NCBI GenBank assembly: GCA_039000515.1
Contig: JBCFYV010000001.1
Coordinates: 65,229,729 to 65,293,728 of the forward strand
DNA: 64,000 bases
Reading direction: 5' to 3'
From: Timema cristinae
Taxonomy: Eukaryota > Arthropoda > Insecta > Phasmatodea > Timematidae
The position numbers were made by a program, and so were the translations under genes. A model generated the notes under the pieces. The model was not told the origin of the DNA, did no database searches, and saw nothing but the letters and a program-made list of their open reading frames with translations. Shown here piece by piece: positions 54,130-64,000 of this stretch; the first letter of the stretch is position 1, and the number at the start of each line of letters is the position of its first letter.

Positions 54130-54473
54130 ATGAACTGTCCCTACCAAAGATACTACGTCAACAAGGCTGGAACAGGAATATCTTTGATCTACCACGGTGT
54201 TCCCTATCAATGGGCGGCACGGGATAGGAGTTTTTTCAGTGGCCTTTTCAAAAGCGTCGTAACGTTGCTGAGAAGCGGCGCTAAAGCCATTGGAAAACAG
54301 GCGCTTCACATGGTATCGACGTGCTCTCCAACGTTGCCAATCAACCGCGTCCTTTCAAAGAAGCCCTTCGGAAACGTGTCGGCGAGGCTGGAACAAACTT
54401 GAAACGCAAGGCTGAACAGAAGATCAACACGCTGATTACCGGCTCAGGCTATAAAGATCGTCGTAAGAAGTAA
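54130..54473 (+). pseudogene. Maverick B PX-like virion protein (frameshifted)
   Basis: It starts MNCPYQRYYVNKAGTGISLI with an amphipathic middle (SFFSGLFKSVVTLLRSGAKA) and, after one frameshift near 54312, a basic end with AEQKINTLITGSGYKDRRKK to TAA 54471-54473. About 114 residues in total. Position and composition fit the PX (adenovirus pX/pVI-like) membrane-active virion proteins of Mavericks. A single 1-nt lesion separates it from an open frame. Confidence 0.6.
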
Positions 54474-54543
54474 CAACGTCAGTCTTCTGTCGTTGCCCAA
54501 CGTAAAAATGTCAAGAAAGAAGCTAAAGATATTTTCAGTTAAA

Positions 54544-55887
54544 ATGTCATTTTTATACCCCCAGTCCTGCAAGTGTGCCAGCAGAGAACTCGATCTCTTT
54601 TCCGTGCCACCCACTCAAACCAGTCTTGAAAGCGGGCAATGGCTCCAGTACAAACCTGTATCTTCCCTCACTGATGATTCACCCATCGAATTTACCGTTA
54701 CCGGACACGGCGAGTTCTACATCGATCTTTCACAGACTATGCTCTATATCAGGGTGGCCATCATGAAACCCGACGGTGGCGCTTTCACAGAGGTTGATCA
54801 GACCACACCCGTCAACAACTGGTTGTATTCGCTATTCACACAGGTGGATGTGTTTTTAAACCAAAAACTAGTCTCACCACCCAGAAACACGTATGCCTAT
54901 AGAGCGTACATTGAGACGCTGCTCAATTACAACAGTGAAGCCAAAAGAACACATTTGACTTGTGGTCTGTGGTTCGCAGACACCCCCGGAATCTTTGAGG
55001 AGGCTAACGCAGGCAACAAGGGATTTGAGGCCCGTCGCAGTCTCACCGCAAAAAGTTAGATGGTGGATCTTTTGGGGTATCTACATGGTGACGTGTTTAA
55101 CAAAGTGAAATAACTTTTGAACGGCAAAGAACTCAGAGTCAAGTTGGTCCGTTCCCGTGACGGGTCTAGTCTTATGGCGGTCCCTGAACTCTCTCACTTT
55201 AATGTTCACATCGTTGAAGCAGGCCTTCTAGTGCGACGTGTCAAAGTAGCACCTTCTATACTGTTGGCACACTCCAAAGCATTAATCGTCCACCCGGCAA
55301 AGTATCCCATCACCCGTGTTGAAGTAAAAACACTCACTATTCCTAGGGCGTGCAAGGGAAATCACTGGACAACGTATTCATCGGACATTTACCCAAACGA
55401 TGCATCGTGGGATTTGTATCAAACGTGGCGTTCAACGGAGACGCCACCAAGAACCCGTTAAACTTTCAAACCTTCTGCATGAACCATGTCTCGTTGTACC
55501 TGGACGGGGAACAAGTAACTTCAAAACCGTTACAGCCCGATTTTTCAAACGTACACTATATCCTGTCCTACCACACGCTGTTTTCTGGAACGGGTACCAT
55601 TTCATGAACGAAGGTAGTGACATCACGCGAGAAGCTTCCCCAAGGATATCATCTAATGGCTTTCGATCTCACACCTAATCTGTGGCCCACATGACATCGC
55701 ATTGGAATTTACGAAGCACAGGACTCTGAGCATCAAAGTCAGCTTCACCATGGCTCTCCCCGAAACCGTCAACTGTATCATGTACGAGGAGTTTGCCAAG
55801 ATCATCACCGATGACAAGGACAGAAATGTTGTGACCGATTATGGAAGTTTATTTAAACAGTTTCCCACCCCCTTACTCCTCATTTAA
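54544..55887 (+). pseudogene. Maverick B major capsid protein (broken)
   Basis: A double jelly-roll major capsid protein of the adintovirus/Maverick type. From ATG 54544 it starts SFLYPQSCKCASRELDLFSV and keeps about 170 open codons (EFTVTGHGEFYIDLSQTMLY, VNNWLYSLFTQVDVFLNQKL). A stop follows at 55057-55059, then a further segment (LLVRRVKVAPSILLAHSKAL), then frameshifted pieces with KRCIVGFVSNVAFNGDATKN and HYILSYHTLFSG. The last block is MALPETVNCIMYEEFAKI. The usual stop seen in element A (TAG) is replaced here by TTA, so the frame runs to 55887. The middle around 55620-55690 carries a duplication or insertion. Confidence 0.85.
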
Positions 55888-55890
55888 GTC

Positions 55891-56432
55891 ATGGACGTCA
55901 TTGTAGATTTCCATAGCTTCATTGACGACAACAAACAGTTTATCGTCAAGGAACTGAGTGTTTTATCTGAATGCGGCACATTACTTCAACATTGGGTGTT
56001 AAAACCCCCATACGCTATCGATGAACTTTCCACCGATACCAGAAAGAAAGCCGATTATATAGTCAACAATCTGCACGGTATCACTGGGATAGCGGTGATG
56101 TGGATTACAGCCTGCTTGAATCCCTCATCTCCCGTGCCACAACGCGTGCATAAACTGTATACGTCAAGGGGTCATCAAAGAAAATGTTTTTAGTCAAATA
56201 CACGCCTACACCCATCGTAGATCTGTACGACAAAGGTTGTTCGTCACTGAAAACACTTAAATTGGGCCGCACCATGTGCATTGCAAATAGTTCTGTATGG
56301 AATTTCTGTTCGGCCTCTATCGTCTGGGGACTTCGTGATTGGATGATTGAAGATGGACACGCACACCATAAGACGTGTGCTGAAAAACAACCCGTGGTTC
56401 CGTTTTGTACGGTTGGGTGTTTTCCCTGCTGA
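55891..56432 (+). pseudogene. Maverick B unknown gene between MCP and protease
   Basis: It starts at ATG 55891, 3 nt after the MCP frame ends: MDVIVDFHSFIDDNKQFIVK, then HWVLKPPYAIDEL. A frameshift follows near 56080-56150. Then come FLVKYTPTPIVDLYDKGCSS and a Cys/His-containing end whose frame overlaps the protease start. An N-terminal block of this type (I/V-V-D-x-x-x-F then KELxxL) recurs in insect Maverick-like elements. No activity is established that I can name. It is conserved in element A. Confidence 0.6.
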
Positions 56433-56676
56433 TCAACTACCCGCAAGAATAGCACGACCTGCCGCTCTTCTCATCAACACCGATCCACACACCAAGCCTG
56501 GGACGCATTGGGTCGCCATTTTTATCGACAAGAATGGCGTGGGAGAATACTTTGACAGTTATGGTTTCCCAACCCGTATAAAGTCACATCTGGCATTTAT
56601 ACGCAAAAACACTTTTCGCACATCCCATAGCACGCTACAACTTCAAAGCATCACCTCAGATGTTTGCGGCCATTAA
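56353..56676 (+). CDS. Maverick B adenain-like cysteine protease
   Basis: An open 107-codon frame from ATG 56353. NNPWFRFVRLGVFPADQLP opens it. The catalytic His lies in PGTHWVAIFIDK and the acidic residue in EYFDSYGFP. The catalytic Cys is in SDVCGH at the very end, followed by TAA 56674-56676. Adenain/Ulp1-clan proteases of Mavericks cleave capsid proteins during maturation. Relatives normally continue past the CGx motif for a few helices. Here the sequence after the stop is still translatable in frame (LMYFLYRAQN). The same stop is present in element A. It is the only well-known virion gene of B without an internal break. Confidence 0.8.
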   Translation: MDTHTIRRVLKNNPWFRFVRLGVFPADQLPARIARPAALLINTDPHTKPGTHWVAIFIDKNGVGEYFDSYGFPTRIKSHLAFIRKNTFRTSHSTLQLQSITSDVCGH

Positions 56677-56899
56677 TATCTCATGTATTTTCTCTATCGC
56701 GCCCAGAACATACCGTTAAAAACTTTCCAAAGCCTATTCTCGCCCACCAATCATAGAGCCAACGACTCTAAGGTGGTGAGATATTACAGTTGATTTTTCA
56801 AGACTGAAGGGCATGCCGCCCTTCAAGAGGCCGTGTCCAAACGGCTTGCGCATATAAAAGCGCGTCTCGTCAACGTGTTGCCCATAACCACTAAACATC

Positions 56900-57600
56900 A
56901 TGGAAGGTCAAGACGTTTGCGCCCGCAAAGCAAAGCCGATGAAGCCGCTCGCCATCACCAGCATTTTCAACCCATTGTTCCCGCTGGATAGAGTCGACGC
57001 CAAGCGAGTCATCGTTGGCATGAGCGTCAAGAACAACTTTACGCCCTATGTCCAGCTAGAAAAATGCGTAGGGAACTGCGCCGAGTTTAATCGTACAGAA
57101 TGGCAAGAACTGGGCAGCTACAAGTATGTCATATCAAAGTTTTTCAGCAACACACAATCTCCTAAGAAGATTAATCTGACTAATCATGAAATCTCTCTGA
57201 GACACATGTGCGGTGACCACATGGTCGTCATCTGCGAGAAACAATATGCAGGACTCAAATGGGTGGCCTATCTAGCACCTAGCTGGGCACGTCTTTGTTA
57301 GGTGTGGGACCTCATAGACGTCGCCGTCGATCGAAGGGACATGTGGTTGACACCCGTCGCCCACTATTGCAATGATTTGATCGATACGCTTGTCGTGGAT
57401 GTATGCGACACGCTAACAGAACCGATGGATGTCATCGATCTAGAACATCCTACGGTGGAAACGCACATCAAAACCTGGATCTTATCAGTTCTACCTACTA
57501 TACACGTCAAGTCTTCGGTTTGGACTATTACATGTTGAATTGTGAACTAAAAACAATTTTACTAACTCATCTAAAAGACACTGTAGAAAAACTATGAACG
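56900..57600 (+). pseudogene. Maverick B last gene, unknown (broken)
   Basis: It starts MEGQDVCARKAKPMKPLAIT at ATG 56900. Recognisable phrases shared with element A are EWQELGSYKYVISKFFSNTQ, MVVICEKQYAGLKWVAYLAP and VWDLIDVAVDRRDMW. GAG in A is TAG here at 57299-57301, which stops the frame. A later frameshift leads to the end LLTHLKDTVEKL. The function is unknown. It resembles an unnamed Maverick gene with mixed alpha/beta character. A probable polyadenylation signal follows at 57644. Confidence 0.6.
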
Positions 57601-57643
57601 AATATATGAGACATTCCTGTAAAAATGTATAATTGTGCTGTTT

Positions 57644-57649
57644 AATAAA
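57644..57649 (+). terminator. Polyadenylation signal after late genes
   Basis: AATAAA lies about 45 nt after the end of the last gene of B, before the terminal repeat. Nothing else in the intergenic space suggests a transcript end. Confidence 0.5.
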
Positions 57650-57699
57650 TTTATGTATATTTGAAATATCTGTGTTTTATTTACTGTTTGTTCCCTTAC

Positions 57700-58938
57700 G
57701 AGTCCCATCTTGCCTTTTCTGTCCACCAATCTGGCGCCATCATTCGTGGGCACGATCTATTCTTGTCTTGACGACCCGCCATACTGCCGCCATGTATTCG
57801 GCCTTGATGTATATTTACGGCCATTAATTATGAATTTTTATACACGGAAACATTAAATGTCTTTGTTGTTTAAGAATTATCGGGGGGTCGGGTACACGTT
57901 ATGGCAGTTGGAGATAGTGGATTCATATCTCACTCGGGGGGAGGGTTGTTTTATACTCTCCCTCACACCACATAAACTCTTTAACAATTCTACCCTACTC
58001 CTCTGGTCCGTGACGGATACACACATCCGTTCATTGTGAAAGACGATACCAAACAAATAATTTTAGTAAACTTTTTACCCGTATAGCGACCCCTATCTAC
58101 GGATTCCGTGGCCCATGATTGTGCATATGTCAGCTAGAATTGCGACATAACACGCAATGATTACGTCATAGGAAAAAACCCAGGTTGCTGAGGTCACGGT
58201 CTTTTCTTTTCCTGACTTGTCTGCCAGCCAACCTGGCGCCAGGGTCAATGACCTCCATATCCATTCTTGTCTCAACTCGTCTTGTCGGGCCGACATACTG
58301 GCGCCATGGTTGCGACATAACACGCGATGATTACGTCACTGGTAAATACCAAAGGTTGTCGAGGTCATGATCTATTCTTTTCCTAACTTGTCGACCTGCC
58401 ATATTGGCGCCAGGAGGGGGGAAGTGAAAGGCAGGGGAAACATTTATCACACTCTACCACGAACGCTCGTCAGGAGAGGTTCGTGCAGGACAGAGACTTG
58501 TGCCGGAGGAAACCCCCTCGACAGCCATGGTGCGAGGTTCGTGCTGGACAGATCCTTGTGATGGAGGAACCAATTTTCATTTTACCAACGACAACCATAG
58601 CGCGAAGTTCGTGCCGAGGCCTCATCTCCCCCAAAATAAACTACAGCGCCCTAAAACTCCAACACCTTAATCCTACCATGGAGCGCGAGCCGCGGGTGGC
58701 TCTATGCTTAATAAAATCAACTACAGCGCCCTAATCAATAAATAAAAACACCTCTATCCCACCAATTAAATCTCCAACGCCTCTATCCTACCAATTAATT
58801 AATTAACAATAATCAATTAAGGATAAAAATTATTAACAATCATTAATAATCAAGAACCAACATGTCCGGGGTTTTGTAGGCTGTAGAGGAGGCGGAGAAA
58901 AGTAGGTCAGTGGGTGGGGGAAGGAGGCTATTTATAGC
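57700..58938. repeat. Maverick B right TIR, inner part
   Basis: It contains the shared subterminal motifs: ACGATCTATTCTTGTCTTGA, ACGGATACACACATCCGTTC, TTGCGACATAACACGCAATG (twice, 58140 and 58312) and CTGGCGCCA blocks. It then has TTAATTAATTAACAATAATC and the AAAGTAGGTCAGTGGGTGGG module. It is interrupted by the MULE at 58939, and the outer part continues at 60923. Confidence 0.8.
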
Positions 58939-59329
58939 GGGCTCGCCCGAATTGCGCCAATTCTCTTAGCTCGGACCCGAATTGCGCCAATAGCTTAAAA
59001 GTGCCCCCCCAGACCGGACCCGAATTGCGCCAATACCCCCCTTCCCAAGACAGGACCCGAATTGCACCAACTCTGAACATAAATAATATCAATGCTCTGT
59101 CTGGCGTAAGAAGGACACAAGTCAAAAATATAAACCAAACAAAATTATATCAAAGTGAATTTTTCGTTTTTAGAACATTGTCAATAATCGCTATATGTAT
59201 GCTAAATAATAGTATAACAAACATAATATAAACAAGTCATACAAAGGAGTTTTGGAAGGACACACACTTCACTAAGCTTAATCTGTCTATTTCTACATTT
59301 TACCAAACCCTTCCTTCACCTCTGACAAG

Positions 59330-59535
59330 ACGTGTATTAATCACAATTTGTGAATGTGGGGAATGCCAGGCCTCCACCGTGGTTTGGATTCCACGTTAAA
59401 CTGTAGGTCCTTCATTTCATCCCACAATCACCCTACCATTACACATTAGCGTAAGTGCGTATAACCCGAATGGGTAGTAAGACGTGGCGCTAATAATAAT
59501 AATAATAAATAATAATAATAATAATAATAATAATA
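59330..59535 (+). mobile_element. Retroposon 3' end with (TAA)n tail inside MULE
   Basis: A 3' region with TTTGGATTCCACGTTAAACT, GTAAGTGCGTATAACCCGAA and TGGGTAGTAAGACGTGGCGC ends in a (TAA)n tail at about 59491-59535. A minus-strand copy of the same end lies at 17853-17893. It is a non-LTR or SINE 3' end, younger than the MULE it sits in. The 5' end is unclear. Confidence 0.55.
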
Positions 59536-59731
59536 TACTAATAATATTTCTCCATTCCTAAACTGTTTAAGTTTTTTTCAATGAATGATTGTTTCAACTT
59601 AGACTTATTATCTGTCTTTTGCAGTTAGTAAAACGCAGTTCTAAAAAATCTTCAAGAGTGAAAAATATAATAATCAAGTCACAAACTATATAACATTATT
59701 TATGTAAAGTTGTAAGATAAAATTGTTTTGC

Positions 59732-60578
59732 TCACCATGCTTGTGCTAAATGAAATCGACAGCCTACTATCCTGGTTTGTGGAAAAGTCGACACGATGCA
59801 CTCGTGAATCGCTTGCTCGAAATCAATCACAATGTATAAAGGTTGAAGGTGAAGTTGTCTCTTCTCGCACTCCTCCATTAGAATTCTCATTGCGTCAATG
59901 TAGCTCTGCTTTTTCTTGTTTTTAAGTAGGCAAAAGACTAGAGGTATATATGACCCTTCGAAATACCTATGTACAGTAAAAAGCTGAAGAAAATGTTTCG
60001 GTGCGTATTCAAAGGTTCCATCCATTAACACAATTTCATTCTGGCACAAATACTCAAGATTCGAGGCCAAGAAAATGTCACGATCCCCTTCTCTTTTTAG
60101 TTTCTCAACAAAAAGTTTTCATCTTGAATAGTTTTTATTTCAATTGAATCTATGGCAAATTGAATTTCTTCGGAAGATTTAGGCAACTTTGGCAGTGTTT
60201 TTAGTTTAGTGTAGTTAATGTTATTCCTGATACATTTAATGTCCTTGCGGGTCTATGTTTTTATAGTTTTTTTCTGTGTCTGTACCTCTGTGTGGATTAA
60301 CTTTGAAGGCCTTACTTCAATCTCATCAGCTTTCCTCTTAACTGCGTTGCTAATGGATCTTCTGTTCAACTCTTAATCTAGTAGTGGTTCGTGGTTGTGT
60401 TCGTTTTCTGTCCACGAGAAAATGTTTCCACCATCAAGAGTAAATATTTTAGCCTGCAGTCCTTTTTAGTGCATCTCCACCTCTCTTCCCTCGTCAACTT
60501 TAATTGATTCACCTGTCGATACGTATAATTATAATAGACAATCAGAACTTTCCCTTTTTCACTATAAATCCTTTCCAT
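59732..60578 (-). pseudogene. MULE transposase with FLYWCH domain (broken)
   Basis: It starts at MERIYSEKGKVLIVYYNYTY with a FLYWCH zinc finger (WRCTKKDCRLKYLL, Cys/His residues). A middle with KLPKSSEEIQFAIDSIEIKT lies in a broken region. The MULE transposase domain begins IVLMDGTFEYAPKHFLQLFT (first catalytic Asp). It continues with YIVIDFEQAIHECIVSTFPQ (second Asp) and VGCRFHLAQAW, where the frame ends. The catalytic Glu region is missing. Two frame breaks lie near 60380 and 60100. Mutator-like transposases cut and paste elements with long TIRs. Confidence 0.85.
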
Positions 60579-60930
60579 ATCAATAATTATCGTTAATATT
60601 TCACAGTTCACACAAAACCCAAAAAAATAATTAAAAAATACACCGGGACAGTCACTGTTGTCGAGACAATTAATAAGTATTGGACAGACGGATGTCAATA
60701 CTACTGTTACAAGTCTTTTGGGGGGCACTTAGAGGTTTTTACATTCCTTTACTAAGGGGCGGAAAGACATGAAGTGGCGAGAGCTTGTTTGCGATGGTCT
60801 TTGTTTGTATCATCCCCCCCACCTCCCTCACCGACTACCTGAACTTGACTTGGCGCAATTCGGGTCTGGGATTAGTAAACCGTTTTTAATCCCTTAATAA
60901 CTGGCGCAATTCGGGTCTGCCCTTTATAGC

Positions 60931-61024
60931 AGCCAATAAGAGAGCCAGGTGACGGGGTCACGTGACCTGTCTCGGCCAATCACAGGTATGTGACGTAGTG
61001 TGTTAGAAGGGCGTACTAGCTACT
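60931..61024. repeat. Maverick B right TIR, outer end
   Basis: It continues after the MULE: AGCCAATAAGAGAGCC, GGTCACGTGACC and GGCCAATCACAGG, ending GGGCGTACTAGCTACT at 61024. These match the left TIR in inverse order. Confidence 0.8.
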
Positions 61025-61268
61025 CAAACGTAGCAGTGTGGGCCACACACGTCAGTCATCTTTAAGAAAATGCACCCTAAATCTCTCTCGTTTCTTGATT
61101 AATAACTATCAAGAAAATATCTAACCAGGCTAAACTTTCAAAAGGCCTCTTTGTTTTAATTTAATGTCACGTTGAAATCTTAATATTTTAATTTGTTTAT
61201 TAATTTACACAAAAAGGTGGCAAGTTGTGCTGTTTTTTCGAAGTTTTTGCAAATTCTCGCGGAAACCT

Positions 61269-61283
61269 GGTTGGGAATCACTG
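61269..61283. mobile_element. hAT-like terminal fragment
   Basis: GGTTGGGAATCACTG matches the hAT end CAGTGxTTCCCAACC in reverse. No matching left end or target duplication was found. It is probably the remaining end of a small hAT element just outside Maverick B. Confidence 0.4.
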
Positions 61284-63670
61284 CACTAAGATGGTGGGGT
61301 GAAGAATATTTGGGTATAGAAAGTACACGTGAGGTTCAATTGGTTTGTTTTAAAAATTTTTTTACACCTTAAAACTAATATTGATTAAATGTCCTTTGTT
61401 TAAAACATCATAGTCCCTTCTTGATCAAAGATGATGGACGAAGGTGATTATTGTTTATAATATATGCATAAGGATAAATGAAGTTGGTCTGAAAGCAAAT
61501 ATTAAGTAAATACTATTTATGCTTTAATTGATTTAGTCCATAATGTTAATAAGGGATGCATAAAAATTGATAGGATTGAATGAATTTAGGAAATTATTGA
61601 TCAAATATTTAAAATATTTACTTGATGTTATTACATTCTCCCTTTAAACTATACATGTTTAGAAAGTACTCATAAAGAGCGATTGGTTTGAATATATTTA
61701 AGGTTGTGCCTACCCATAAATTCACAATTCTAAACAAAAAATTGTTTTCAAAAAAATATTAATAATTCACATTGTTGTTTTTTATTTATTTTAGTAACAT
61801 ATCTGGGCATCTTTCATAATTCTTAATGGAATTTTAAAACCATGCTAAAAATAGTTATTGAAATATTTTCACTAATATGTTTCCATTTCAATGCATTCTA
61901 AATGGGAAAACAAAAATTATTAATTGATTTATTTATTTTCTTTGTACAATTAAGCTAGAGTGTTTGTTTATAACATATTATTTAATGAATAATTTATTTT
62001 TATTTTTAACATATTTTTTAATTTGGGTCAGCTTCAATAGTCACGATGATATTGAGCTCTAACGACTTGCAAGTCGACACTCTAGTCAAAACACATGGTT
62101 TTAAATACAACTTTTCCTTCTGCAAATAGTTGTCTTAGCTGATAATAGGTGCCGTTAGTATGATCATTACCCATTTACAAGCTAGTATCGTTTAGCAAGC
62201 GTTGGCTAACCTGCTGTATCGGAATGCAGGTGCAATGGAGGGTTAACTAATCTCTGTGACCTTCTTGAGTCAAAGAAACATTAATACCATGTAAGTTAGG
62301 ATAAGAAGGGCCAATGTCCAATTATGAAAATTTGCGTAATTAAATATAAACAATTAAAATCTTAATATATTCAGTAACTAAAATACTCACAAAGTCTTCC
62401 TGCTGTGTGAATAATATAGTTGGTCCCTACTTACTTCAATGAGAGTATTACTCTAGTGATACATTATTTTCAAAGAAAAAGACCACATGCTTCTCCATAC
62501 ACAAAGTTTTATGACATTAGCCCTTATTTAACTGAGACAGTAAAACATGTAAAATTCTTCACTCTTATCTTATATTCTTTCTTGAGTTTTCTCATTCTTT
62601 AGCACTACAGTTGTAATAATAAGTGTTAATATTCAAAGTAATGAAAACTACTGTACATTGAATTTTTAATCCACTATTAATAAATAAAAATAAACATTCC
62701 TGCTCATATCAAACATATTATTTTAAATAAATTTGGTCTAAATGTAATTTGGAGACGTTCTCAGTATAATTTTATATACTAGTTTTTATTTTACGGTCTA
62801 GAATTTGACTTCATTGTACTTTGGAATAATTGTTCATAAATAATGAACGAATTTGTAGTAAGATGTGAAAATGTAATTTTATTATACGTTTAAATGTGAT
62901 TACTTTTATTGAACTGTTGCTTCTCGCATTTGCGCTGTTTTGGAAAAATTATCGATTCCCGAACAAATACCACGTTGATTACTTTTATATAATAAACAAT
63001 AATTGTGACCTTTTTGTTTCGAACAAAATCCAATGGATTGTATAAATTTTGAGGTGGAGAAGTATTTACCAAATATTATTTATATCCTTGTGAATAACAA
63101 GTTTATGAAGAAAGGGCGCACAAAGAAATCAAAGATATAATTGATTATTTAACTTCTTGTAGTAAAGGGTAAGTTTTTTTAATGGTATGTATATTACTGG
63201 CGCTTAGGCTATCTGTATCTACTAATTTAAGTACAATGGATGAGCAGCGATACTATTTTATTTACTGTAGAAATAATATCAAAATTAAGATACAAATAAA
63301 TACTTCTATATAACAATGCAGCGATTATTCTGATATTTCAAGTACTTTTTTTTTTAAAAAAAGCTCTTAGCTGAAAGTAAATGTTACTAACACTCTGTAA
63401 CGCACTTATTGTATGTTCAAAATCTCTTGTGCCTTGGCCGAGTTCGTATCACGCTAGTACTAAGTAATTTCAACCTAACAGGGAATCGAACTAGTCAAGT
63501 TATTGAGCTGATTAATTTACCCACTCAGTGCTCAGTCATAGCACTTTAGCAATATTGACCACGACATGAAGCCGATGATAAGTAAATATATATTTAAAAC
63601 CCATTAAATTAATGAACTTTTGTGTTCCCTATGCCATAAAGTAATAAGTAAGTAAGTAAGTAAGTAGTAT
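61284..63670. other. GLDC intron 2 continued, no gene seen
   Basis: AT-rich intron. The open frames here have no recognisable domain, and I could not find a further GLDC exon. Confidence 0.5.
63643..63667. repeat. (GTAA)n microsatellite
   Basis: Five tandem AGTA/GTAA units directly precede the SINE-like head. Confidence 0.9.
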
Positions 63671-63674
63671 TTGA

Positions 63675-63790
63675 TACCCGACCGCCTCTGTTATATAGTG
63701 GTCAGATTTACTGGCTTCAGATACTGAAGTCCCAAGTTCGATCCCCAGTGCCCCTAATTCTGTCTGTGAAGCAGTGTGTCTGAAACGGAA
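63675..63790 (+). mobile_element. tRNA-like SINE
   Basis: An A-box-like TATAGTGGTCAGATTTACTG and a B-box AGTTCGATCCC, spaced as in tRNA-derived SINEs, lead into a CTAATTCTGTCTGTGAAGCA tail. The head does not fold as an intact tRNA. Confidence 0.55.
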
Positions 63791-64000
63791 CCAAAATCAA
63801 CCTCGTGAGGACAAATGAGGAGATAATTGAATGAATAAGTAGCGCTTCAGTCTAGAAAACTGAGATAGAAGTCTGGAGGGCTCGTTGTGCTAACCACATG
63901 GCACCCTCAGCTTGAAAATGTTGGCACTATCTTTGCCAACATACGGCAGCCTCTCGATTGGTATAGCCTGCTTGAAGGCTGACACCATGGAGATATTACT

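Larger units (their letters stand above)
58939..60922 (-). mobile_element. MULE DNA transposon inside Maverick B TIR
   Basis: The ends GGGCTCGCCCGAATTGCGCC (58939) and the inverse GGCGCAATTCGGGTCTGCCC (ending 60922) form a TIR. They are flanked by an 8-bp duplication TTTATAGC (58931-58938 and 60923-60930). The CCCGAATTGCGCC core is repeated four times inside the left end and twice inside the right end. A MULE transposase with a FLYWCH domain lies on the minus strand. The Maverick TIR continues on the far side. Confidence 0.9.
40814..61024 (+). mobile_element. Maverick/Polinton (adintovirus-like) element B
   Basis: A long DNA element with both ends. The left terminus AGTAGCCAGTATGG (40814) matches the reverse complement of the right terminus (AGTAGCTAGTACG ending at 61024). 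The TIRs extend about 1 kb inward with CACGTGACC, AGCCAATCAGAGAG and other shared blocks. The gene order is the canonical Maverick set: protein-primed PolB, ATPase, integrase, penton, PX, MCP and protease. The total is about 18.2 kb after removing the MULE inserted at 58939-60922. No 6-bp target duplication matches (left flank CTTGTT, right flank CAAACG). Most genes are broken, so this is an old insertion. Confidence 0.9.

Noticed and set aside
40814..61024. 6-bp target duplication for Maverick B
   Set aside because: Left flank CTTGTT and right flank CAAACG do not match, so I do not claim one.
61025..61283. Complete small hAT element right of Maverick B
   Set aside because: CAGTGTGGGCC at about 61034 could be a left end, but it does not match the GGTTGGGAATCACTG end, and no target duplication is seen. 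Only the right fragment is listed.
25025..64000. Further GLDC exons in intron 2
   Set aside because: I scanned for conserved P-protein segments and recognised none. They are expected beyond the window.

Overview
This window looks like an arthropod, probably insect, nuclear genome. It is AT-rich and intron-rich, crowded with mobile DNA, and carries a short interstitial CCTAA (TTAGG-type) telomere-like tract. The only host gene I can recognise is the start of a mitochondrial glycine decarboxylase (P-protein, GLDC) gene on the plus strand. Exon 1 is at 1038-1178 and exon 2 at 24946-25024. Intron 1 is therefore about 23.8 kb, and at least 39 kb of intron 2 lies in the window without another exon I can see.

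Intron 1 (1179-24945) holds tRNA-like SINE copies; a roughly 2.95-kb pyrimidine-rich minisatellite; a decayed element with a KRBA2-like retroviral-type integrase; a nearly full-length Jockey-like non-LTR retrotransposon on the minus strand (about 10.6-15.9 kb); and a partial Maverick/Polinton (adintovirus-like) element, here called C, about 16.0-22.93 kb. C ends in a terminal inverted repeat and carries three small minus-strand genes. A 31-bp minisatellite follows at 23.2-24.0 kb.

Intron 2 (25025 to the window end) holds two more Mavericks on the plus strand. Element A (about 27.1-34.92 kb) is 5'-truncated. It runs integrase, penton-like protein, PX-like protein, major capsid protein, an unknown protein, adenain-like protease and a second unknown protein, and its protease is split by a 1.63-kb inverted-repeat transposon. 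Element B (40814-61024) has both ends. Its order is left TIR, a spliced accessory gene, protein-primed DNA polymerase B, packaging ATPase, a small basic membrane protein, an NLS-bearing protein, integrase with chromodomain, penton-like protein, PX-like protein, major capsid protein, an unknown protein, protease, a last unknown protein, and right TIR. The genes are packed head to tail with ATGA or TAATG overlaps. Nearly every gene in A and B is broken by stops or frameshifts, so these are fossil copies. A MULE (58939-60922, 8-bp target duplication) sits in B's right end and has itself received a retroposon with a (TAA)n tail. A hAT element (35676-38274, 8-bp duplication) lies between A and B.

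In B the polymerase, integrase and terminal repeats make up the replication and integration machinery. The ATPase, protease, PX, penton and capsid genes make up the virion module. The accessory genes near the ends have no recognised function. The most notable observations are three different Mavericks sharing 5'-AGTAG termini, a protease stop codon shared by A and B directly after the catalytic-cysteine motif, an opposite-strand accessory cluster in C, and tandem CCAAT/TATA modules in the terminal repeats.
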